Assembly (NCBI GenBank): GCA_943324725.2
Contig: CALPMR020000067.1
Span: 1-11,649, forward strand
Length of the DNA stretch: 11,649 nt
Direction of reading: 5' to 3'
DNA from: Bordetella parapertussis
GTDB taxonomy: Bacteria; Cyanobacteriota; Cyanobacteriia; PCC-6307; Cyanobiaceae
Each line of letters starts with the position of its first letter. Positions within the stretch are counted from its first letter, which is position 1. Shown here one piece after another: positions 6,950-11,649 of the stretch. Under the pieces are notes generated by a model that did not search any database, was not told where the DNA came from, and saw only the letters and a program-made list of their open reading frames with translations. Both the position numbers and the translations under genes were made by a program.

Positions 6950-7722
6950 GGCTCCGCCTGGGCCGCCGCGATCGCCCGGGCCTCCTCCAGCTGTTCGGCG
7001 GTGTCGACCGACAGCGATTCGCCCTGCACCGCGAAGGTGCCGATGCCGATGCCCGCCTCCAGCAATCGCAGCTGCTCCAGTTTCTCGATCTCCTCCAGCG
7101 GCGAGGGCGGCAGCTGATTCCAGCGGGCCAGCACATCGGCCCGATAGCCATAGATGCCGACATGACCCCAGAAAGGCACATGGGCGTGCCAGTCGGCCGG
7201 ATCGACACCCCGCACATGGGGGATCGCCGAACGGGAAAAGTAGAGCGCACGGCCGTCGGCGGCCACCAGCGTCTTGACGACGTTGGGGTTGTGCACCTTG
7301 TCGGCCCCCATGCGGTACACGGGCGTCAGCACCTCGGCCGCCGGCCCGAGCCGCTCGAATTCCTCGGCCATGGCGTCGATCACGGCGGCGTCGATGAACG
7401 GCTGATCGCCCTGGACATTGAGAATCACCGTCTGCTCGGCCGTCGTTCCGGCCAGCTCCACCATCAAGCCCACCACCGAGGCGATCCGCTCACTGCCGGA
7501 ACCACAGGCGGCACTGGTGGCGATCGCCGGGAAGCCCCAGCGGCCCGCCGCGCTGATCAGCTCCTCGCTGTCGGTGCAGAGCACCACCGCCTCGGGAGTC
7601 CGGGCCAGGCGGCAGCGCTCCAGCACCCGCTGCAGCATCGGCTTGCCGCCGATGTCGGCCATCACCTTGCCGGGCAACCGCGACGATTCCAGCCGGGCCG
7701 GCACCGCCACCACGTAGCGCAT
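6946..7722 (-). CDS. kdsB: 3-deoxy-manno-octulosonate cytidylyltransferase (CMP-Kdo synthetase)
   Basis: It activates Kdo with CTP to CMP-Kdo, the donor for Kdo transferases in LPS or capsule synthesis. The 258-residue protein is full length. Visible are VPARLESSRLPGKVMADIGG (7-26), LCTDSEEL (48-55), GSGSERIA (74-81), NVQGDQPFI (102-110), VVKTLVAADGRALYFSRS (148-165), HVGIYGYR (187-194), EEIEKLEQLRLLEAG (210-224) and VDTAEQLEEARA (239-250). Two motifs differ from the form I know best: SGTDR/SGTER reads SGSER, and GDEP reads GDQP. These changes are mild and the fold signature is clear. AGGGAT (7734-7729 on this strand) is a reasonable ribosome binding site for ATG 7722. The gene lies 27 bases downstream of the HIT-family gene and is convergent with kdsD. 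Confidence 0.93.
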   Translation of the reverse strand: MRYVVAVPARLESSRLPGKVMADIGGKPMLQRVLERCRLARTPEAVVLCTDSEELISAAGRWGFPAIATSAACGSGSERIASVVGLMVELAGTTAEQTVILNVQGDQPFIDAAVIDAMAEEFERLGPAAEVLTPVYRMGADKVHNPNVVKTLVAADGRALYFSRSAIPHVRGVDPADWHAHVPFWGHVGIYGYRADVLARWNQLPPSPLEEIEKLEQLRLLEAGIGIGTFAVQGESLSVDTAEQLEEARAIAAAQAEP

Positions 7723-7749
7723 CGGGTCATCCCTGATCAGCGCAGGAGC

Positions 7750-8253
7750 CTAGAGCTGCCAGTCGACGCTGGACTGGCGGGCCCGGCGCACCAGTTGCAG
7801 CACCGAATCCGCATCGGCCTCCGGGCGCTCGCCGGCACTCACCGCCCGGTAAAGATCAGCCACGCGCCAGCTCTCGGTGGCCGGATCGGAGCCGTGGCGG
7901 GGGATCAGATGCAGGTGGAAGTGGCGGGCCCCTTCGCCGAAGGCCACCGCATAGACACGCTGACAGCCGCTCAGTTCCCGCACCAGGGCGGAACAGCGCT
8001 GCAGCATCGGCCCCAGGGCGGCCGATTCGAGCGCATTGAAATCAGCCGGGCCACCGACGTGGCGCAGGCTGTCGAGGATCAGCCAGCCCACCAGCGGCGC
8101 CGGCAAAGGATGGTGGCGCAGCAGCCAGGGGCCGAAGCGACCGATCGCCAGATCCCCGGGCCCAGCCGCGCTGGCGCGTGCAGGTTGGGTGAAGCCGGAG
8201 CTGGCCAGCTCCCCATGGATCAGGCAGACATCACAGCTGGAGGGGTCGATCAT
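7750..8253 (-). CDS. HIT (histidine triad) family nucleotide-binding protein
   Basis: Members hydrolyse or transfer nucleotidyl groups (for example Ap4A, nucleoside phosphoramidates, nucleotide sugars). The signature H-x-H-x-H is visible as HFHLHLIPR (His111, His113, His115 counted from ATG 8253), with His113 expected to carry the nucleotidyl group. An N-terminal CDVC (Cys7, Cys10) may bind zinc together with His residues, as in some HIT branches. Length is 167 residues from this start. In-frame ATG 8289 and GTG 8295 would add 12 or 14 residues; a GAGGG lies nine bases before ATG 8289, so the longer form is possible and would overlap the start of the next gene on the opposite strand. The gene reads into kdsB after 27 bases, probably as one transcript. 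The substrate is not predictable. Confidence 0.85.
   Translation of the reverse strand: MIDPSSCDVCLIHGELASSGFTQPARASAAGPGDLAIGRFGPWLLRHHPLPAPLVGWLILDSLRHVGGPADFNALESAALGPMLQRCSALVRELSGCQRVYAVAFGEGARHFHLHLIPRHGSDPATESWRVADLYRAVSAGERPEADADSVLQLVRRARQSSVDWQL
8239..8245 (+). promoter_or_regulatory. Strong ribosome binding site of the GT2 gene
   Basis: GGAGGGG ends six bases before ATG 8252 and fixes the start of the glycosyltransferase gene, even though that start lies on the first codon of the HIT gene on the other strand (shared CATG at 8251-8254). Confidence 0.75.
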
Positions 8254-9220
8254 GCTGCGAAACTCGGGCCAGAGGAACGCCGCGCCCATTTCCACTTTCC
8301 CTCACGCCGCCGCCTTCGCCCCCGACGCCGATACCGACAGGGAGCGGATCGCCGTGGTGACCGTGTCCTATGGCAGCGCTGCGCTGCTGCCAGCCCTGGC
8401 CAGGGATCTGGCGGCCCAGTCGCCGCCGCCTGAGGCCTGGCTGGTGGTGGACAACAGTCCTGAATCGGCACCTCTGCATGGCGATCTGCTGACGAACGCC
8501 GCCGCCGGGCTGCGGATCCGGACGATCCAGGGGGGAGAGGGGGAGGGGTTCGCGGCGGGCTGCAACCGGGCCCTGGATCTGCTGGCCGCAGAGCACTGGG
8601 ACGGCTGGGTGTGGCTGCTCAATCCCGACACCGGCCTACCGGCCGGCGATGAACTGGCCTGCCTGCGGGCCCAGCTGAAGCAGCTGCCGGCCCAGGCTCT
8701 GGTGGGCACCGCCGTCGCCGATGGCGCCGGTGGGTATGAAGCCAATGGTGGCTGGTTCAGCGCCGGCCTCTCCTTCCGCGGCCGGCGCCTGGATCCGCGC
8801 GCGGCGATGCAGGACGAGCCGGCGGCCCCTTTGGCGCTCGACTGGCTGAGCGGCTGCAGCCTGGCGCTGCGGCCGGCGGCCCAGCCCGGTGCCGGTCGCT
8901 TCGACGAACGCTTTCCCCTCTATTACGAGGACATGGACCTCTGCCGGCGCCTCGCCCGCCGGGGGGCACCGGTGCTATGGCTGCGGCAACCGGTGATCGT
9001 GCATCGCAAGGGCACCGGCAGCGTGGCCCCCGGGGCCCGGCGGCTGCACCTGTCCACCCTGAGCTATCTGCGCTTCCTGCGCCGCTACAGCCCCGGCTGG
9101 GTGGTGGCGCTGCGCGGCCTGCGGCTGCTGCTGCTCAGCCTGCTGCGCCTGCCGCTGCGGCCCCGGCGCAGCCTGGCGGTGTTGCAGGCGATGGCCATCG
9201 TGTTGCAGGAACCCGCCTGA
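8252..9220 (+). CDS. Glycosyltransferase family 2 (rhamnosyltransferase-like)
   Basis: A GT2-type (GT-A fold) inverting glycosyltransferase of about 322 residues. Visible are IAVVTVSYGSAALLPALARD (33-52), LVVDNSPES (64-72), GFAAGCNRALDLL (99-111), WLLNPDTGLP (121-130), WLSGCSLALRP (198-208), FDERFPLYYEDMDLCRRL (217-234, Glu226-Asp227 in the position of the catalytic base) and the C-terminal HRKGTGS (251-257). This arrangement is that of the WbbL/RfbF-like branch, often rhamnosyltransferases of O-antigen or capsule, but the donor sugar cannot be read from the sequence. The C-terminal Leu/Arg-rich segment (288-315) may be an amphipathic membrane anchor; there is no clear transmembrane helix. 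Four bases separate it from the next glycosyltransferase, indicating an operon. The start is set by GGAGGGG at 8239-8245. Confidence 0.9.
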   Translation: MLRNSGQRNAAPISTFPHAAAFAPDADTDRERIAVVTVSYGSAALLPALARDLAAQSPPPEAWLVVDNSPESAPLHGDLLTNAAAGLRIRTIQGGEGEGFAAGCNRALDLLAAEHWDGWVWLLNPDTGLPAGDELACLRAQLKQLPAQALVGTAVADGAGGYEANGGWFSAGLSFRGRRLDPRAAMQDEPAAPLALDWLSGCSLALRPAAQPGAGRFDERFPLYYEDMDLCRRLARRGAPVLWLRQPVIVHRKGTGSVAPGARRLHLSTLSYLRFLRRYSPGWVVALRGLRLLLLSLLRLPLRPRRSLAVLQAMAIVLQEPA

Positions 9221-9224
9221 GACC

Positions 9225-10295
9225 ATGCCCCTCGCCCTGTTCAACGGCAGCTACCTGAGCTCCAGGCCGACGGGCATCGGTGTGGTGGCCCGCGATCTGG
9301 TGGCCGCCCTGGATCCGGAGCTGGTGCCCCTGCTCGATCCCCTGGCGGGCGACCGCCCCGGCAGCCTGCCGATCCCCGCCAACCTCTCGCCCGAGCATGG
9401 CCGCCGCGGCCACCTGGAACGGCTGCGCTGGACCCAGAACCAGCTGCCGCGCCTGCTGCGCTCCAGCGGCGCACCGCTGCTGCTCTCGCCCCTGCCGGAG
9501 GCGCCGCTGCTGCGGGGGGTGCGCTCGGTGGTGCTGGTCCACGACCTGCTGCCCCTGCGCTATCCCCAGCTCACGCCACTGCTGGCCTACCACCTGGCCT
9601 ACGTGCCCCTGGTGCTGCATCGGGCCGTGAAGGTGCTGTGCAACTCCGAGGCCACAGCCAGGGAGGTGCATGGCCGGCTGGGGGTGCCGGCCCGGCGGCT
9701 GCTGCCGATCCGGCTGGGCTTCGACCCGGGGCGGCTGCGGCCGCTCGGCCTGGCGCGCGAACCGTTTGTGCTGGTGCTGGGCCGCCACGATCCCCACAAG
9801 AATCTGGCCCGGGTGCTGCGGGCCTTCGCCGCCGTCCGCGATCCGGGGCGGGAGCTGCGGCTGAAGCTGGTGGGCCCTGCCGACGATCGCTACACGCCGC
9901 CGCTGCAGCGCCTGGCCGCGGAGCTCGGCATCGCTGATCGCTGCGACTGGATCGCCTGGGTGAGTGATCAGGAGCGGCTGCAGCTGCTGAACCGCTGCCG
10001 GGCCCTGGTGCTGGTGAGCCTTTGGGAGGGCTTCGGCCTGCCGGCCCTGGAGGCGATGGCCTGCGGCGCGCCGGTGATCGCCGCCCGCGCCGGCGCCCTG
10101 CCGGAGGTGGTGGGCGATGCGGCCCTGCTGGTGGATCCGCGGGCGCCGGCGCAGCTCGCCGATGCGATCAGCCGCATCGGCCGGGAAGCGGACCTGGCCC
10201 AATGGCTCAGCGCGGCGGGACCACCCCGGGCGGCTCGCTTTCAATGGGAGGCCAGCGCCCGGCAGGTGCTGCAAGTCCTGCGGGACTGCAGCTGA
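9225..10295 (+). CDS. Glycosyltransferase family 4 (GT-B fold)
   Basis: A retaining glycosyltransferase of 356 residues, probably cytoplasmic or membrane-associated, working with the preceding GT2 enzyme on the same glycan. Visible are the N-terminal TGIGVVARDLVAAL (16-29), VLVHDLLPLRYP (103-114), VLCNSEATAREV (137-148), FVLVLGRHDPHKNLARVLRA (181-200), the nucleotide-sugar site WEGFGLPALEAMACGAPVIA (267-286) with the E-x7-E pair Glu268/Glu276, and GALPEVVGDAALLVDP (290-305). TGIG near the N-terminus and GR..PHKN are shared with the mannosyltransferase-like GT4 branch (WbaZ/MtfB), but the donor is not certain. ATG 9225 follows the upstream stop after four bases. No strong Shine-Dalgarno sequence is seen (AGGA at 9207-9210 is distant), so translational coupling is likely. 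Very GC-rich, in contrast to the next gene. Confidence 0.92.
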   Translation: MPLALFNGSYLSSRPTGIGVVARDLVAALDPELVPLLDPLAGDRPGSLPIPANLSPEHGRRGHLERLRWTQNQLPRLLRSSGAPLLLSPLPEAPLLRGVRSVVLVHDLLPLRYPQLTPLLAYHLAYVPLVLHRAVKVLCNSEATAREVHGRLGVPARRLLPIRLGFDPGRLRPLGLAREPFVLVLGRHDPHKNLARVLRAFAAVRDPGRELRLKLVGPADDRYTPPLQRLAAELGIADRCDWIAWVSDQERLQLLNRCRALVLVSLWEGFGLPALEAMACGAPVIAARAGALPEVVGDAALLVDPRAPAQLADAISRIGREADLAQWLSAAGPPRAARFQWEASARQVLQVLRDCS

Positions 10296-10414
10296 ATCGC
10301 TGCGGCCAAACCAAAAACAAAGCCCAGAGCTGAGCTACTCCACGGGCCGTGGTGGTTCAGGGCACATGGTTACGAGGCCGGCGGCCGATAGGTTCAGATG
10401 TTTTGAATGACCGT
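10296..10414. promoter_or_regulatory. Intergenic region before the SDR gene, possible promoter
   Basis: Here GC content falls and an A-rich patch appears (10310-10323). The region separates the glycosyltransferase pair from the SDR-aminotransferase pair and probably holds a promoter for the latter. I find no reliable -35/-10 boxes, no T-tract terminator and no convincing ribosome binding site. Its exact right end depends on the start codon of the next gene. Confidence 0.35.
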
Positions 10415-11440
10415 GTGGACAGCCAAGGGCCACCATCAACGGCTGATGGCCGTAGCCCATCCGGCAGCTGGACTGGCCGGCGAGCCCTGATCACCGGTGG
10501 CCTTGGCTTCATTGGCTCCAACCTGGCCATCCGCCTGAGCCAGCTCGGGGCGAGGGTGACAATTGTCGACAGCCTGATCCCCCAATATGGCGGCAATCTT
10601 TTCAATCTGAGCGGCCACGAAGACGCGGTTCACATCAATCTCTCCGACATCCGCGATCGCTACTCCCTGGAGGCTTTGCTGAAAGACAAAGATGTCATCT
10701 TCAATCTCGCCGGCCAGACCAGCCATCTGGATTCGATGCACGATCCAGAAACGGATCTCGCCATCAATGGCACGGCTCAGCTGAGCCTGCTGGAGATCTG
10801 CCGGCGGGTGAATCCCGAAGCCCGCATCGTGTTTGCGAGCACCCGCCAGCTCTATGGCAAGCCCCAGTATTTACCGGTGGATGAAGCCCATCCCGTCGAA
10901 CCGGTCGACATCAATGGCATCAACAAGCTTTCGGCCGAGCTTTATCATCGGCTCTACGCCGATGTCTACGGGCTCAGCACCCGCATCCTCAGGCTCACCA
11001 ACACGATCGGCCCGCGCATGCGCATTCGCGATGCCCGCCAGACCTTCGTCGGCATCTGGCTGCGCCAGTTGCTGGCCGGCAAACCGATTGAGGTCTGGGG
11101 CGGTGACCAGCTGCGCGACTTCAACGACGTTGAAGATGTGGTGGATGCCCTGCTGTTGGCGGCATCTCTGGACGAACTGGCCTCGACGCCTTACAACCTC
11201 GGCTCCCATGAACGGCTGAGTCTCAGGGAACTGGCCGCGTTGATGATCCGCCTGCACGGCTGCGGTGAAATCCAGCTGATGAGCTTCCCCGCCGAGCGCA
11301 AGAAGATCGACATCGGCGATTACTACTCCTGCTACGACCGTTTCCAGCGGGATGCCGGCTGGCAGCCGACCCGCAGCCTGGAAAGCACCCTGGAGCGAAC
11401 CCTCGCCTACTACCGCGAGCACCAATCCCACTACCTGTGA
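10415..11440 (+). CDS. NAD-dependent epimerase/dehydratase family protein (extended SDR) with Asn at the catalytic Tyr position
   Basis: An extended SDR of the nucleotide-sugar epimerase/dehydratase type. Visible are LITGGLGFIGSNLA (25-38), VDSLIPQYGGNLFN (51-64), NLSDIRDRYSL (75-85), VIFNLAGQTSHLDSM (94-108), IVFASTRQLYGKPQYLP (138-154), LRLTNTIGPRM (192-202), EVWGGDQLRDFNDVEDVVDA (226-245), NLGSHERLSLRELA (261-274) and IDIGDYYSCYDRF (298-310). The Y-x3-K motif is replaced by Asn167-x3-Lys171 in PVDINGINK, and SSSxxYG by ASTRQLYG. I recall the same NGINK form in related bacterial proteins, so it is probably a subfamily trait and not decay. The reaction is unknown. The start is uncertain: GTG 10415 gives a ~24-residue lead before the NAD motif; TTG 10403 and GTG 10352 or 10349 are alternatives, and there is no ATG. 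It is coupled by TGATG to the aminotransferase gene. Confidence 0.87.
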   Translation: MDSQGPPSTADGRSPSGSWTGRRALITGGLGFIGSNLAIRLSQLGARVTIVDSLIPQYGGNLFNLSGHEDAVHINLSDIRDRYSLEALLKDKDVIFNLAGQTSHLDSMHDPETDLAINGTAQLSLLEICRRVNPEARIVFASTRQLYGKPQYLPVDEAHPVEPVDINGINKLSAELYHRLYADVYGLSTRILRLTNTIGPRMRIRDARQTFVGIWLRQLLAGKPIEVWGGDQLRDFNDVEDVVDALLLAASLDELASTPYNLGSHERLSLRELAALMIRLHGCGEIQLMSFPAERKKIDIGDYYSCYDRFQRDAGWQPTRSLESTLERTLAYYREHQSHYL

Positions 11441-11649
11441 TGCCGGTTCAATCCCCGATGGCGAACCCATTCAATTTCCCCCAGCAGGAACTGCTGCGCG
11501 ACGGCCATCTGCTGACCGTGGCACTGCAGCGGATGACGGAGTCCGGGCAACTGATTCTCGGCCGGGGGGTCGCCGAATTCGAGGCCGGCTTCGCCGCCTG
11601 GCTCTCGCCCGAGCTGGCCGCCGAGCAGGTGCTGGGCGTGGCCAACGGC
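11440..11649 (+). CDS. DegT/DnrJ/EryC1/StrS-type aminotransferase, N-terminal part (runs off the window)
   Basis: Visible are 70 residues: MPVQSPMANPFNFPQQELL, then LQRMTESGQLILGRGVAEFE (30-49), FAAWL (52-56) and the end VLGVANG. The pattern of gain-of-binding residues ILGxxVxxFE..FAxWL....GVANG is typical for the N-terminus of PLP-dependent sugar aminotransferases of the DegT/DnrJ/EryC1/StrS family, which aminate keto sugars bound to a nucleotide. The catalytic Lys and the PLP site lie outside the window. ATG 11440 shares its A with the stop codon of the SDR gene (TGATG), a sign of translational coupling; ATG 11458 is an alternative start. The pairing suggests that the SDR makes or modifies the sugar that this enzyme aminates. 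That is inference from gene order. Confidence 0.85.
   Translation, partial: MPVQSPMANPFNFPQQELLRDGHLLTVALQRMTESGQLILGRGVAEFEAGFAAWLSPELAAEQVLGVANG

Noticed and set aside
9135..10274. 379-codon open frame on the minus strand opposite the GT4 gene
   Set aside because: Its His/Gln/Gly-rich composition is typical of antisense frames, and the GT4 frame explains the region fully.
1..11649. Search for CRISPR arrays, IS ends, tRNA genes and phage genes
   Set aside because: I saw no regularly spaced repeats, transposase motifs, cloverleaf-like sequences or phage proteins. A tRNA scan and IS search could not be run, so this is based on reading only.

Overview
This window is GC-rich, densely packed bacterial DNA that looks like a high-GC picocyanobacterium (Cyanobium/Synechococcus type). 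The reasons are at least six copies of the cyanobacterial HIP1 octamer GCGATCGC, the protein family content, and the compact gene order. The organism call is inference; there is no rRNA or marker gene that settles it. The content is a surface-polysaccharide and nucleotide-sugar region mixed with a few housekeeping genes. I found no tRNA, rRNA, CRISPR array, insertion sequence or prophage gene.

Left part (1-3052, all on the minus strand): the first codons of a probable hisS run off the left edge. Next comes the decayed remnant of a UDP-glucuronate 4-epimerase gene (5' truncated, frameshifted, internally deleted, catalytic Tyr lost). Then come an intact UDP-glucuronate decarboxylase (UXS) and an intact, animal-type UDP-glucose 6-dehydrogenase (Ugd). 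Ugd and UXS convert UDP-glucose to UDP-glucuronate and then UDP-xylose. The dead gene would have led to UDP-galacturonate, so this locus seems to keep the xylose branch and to have lost the galacturonate branch.

Middle part (3053-8253): a 108-base divergent intergenic region with a strong hairpin separates ugd from galE (UDP-glucose/UDP-galactose interconversion). Convergent to galE are a small cyanobacterial-looking gene of unknown function with a +1 frameshift, and a tRNA nucleotidyltransferase/poly(A) polymerase-family gene. Head to head with the latter is kdsD (arabinose-5-phosphate isomerase), followed in convergent orientation by kdsB (CMP-Kdo synthetase) and upstream of it a HIT-family protein. 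kdsD and kdsB are two steps of CMP-Kdo supply; kdsA and kdsC are not in the window.

Right part (8252-11649, plus strand): a GT2-family and a GT4-family glycosyltransferase, almost touching, probably build the glycan that uses these sugars. From about 10300 the base composition drops clearly, and a second module begins: an extended SDR of the nucleotide-sugar epimerase fold that has Asn in place of the catalytic Tyr, coupled by TGATG to the start of a DegT/DnrJ/EryC1-type aminotransferase that runs off the right edge. This pair suggests synthesis of an amino sugar or similar modified sugar.

I do not see a clearly new system. The most unusual items are the epimerase remnant, the SDR without its catalytic Tyr, the frameshifted small gene and the hairpin upstream of ugd.
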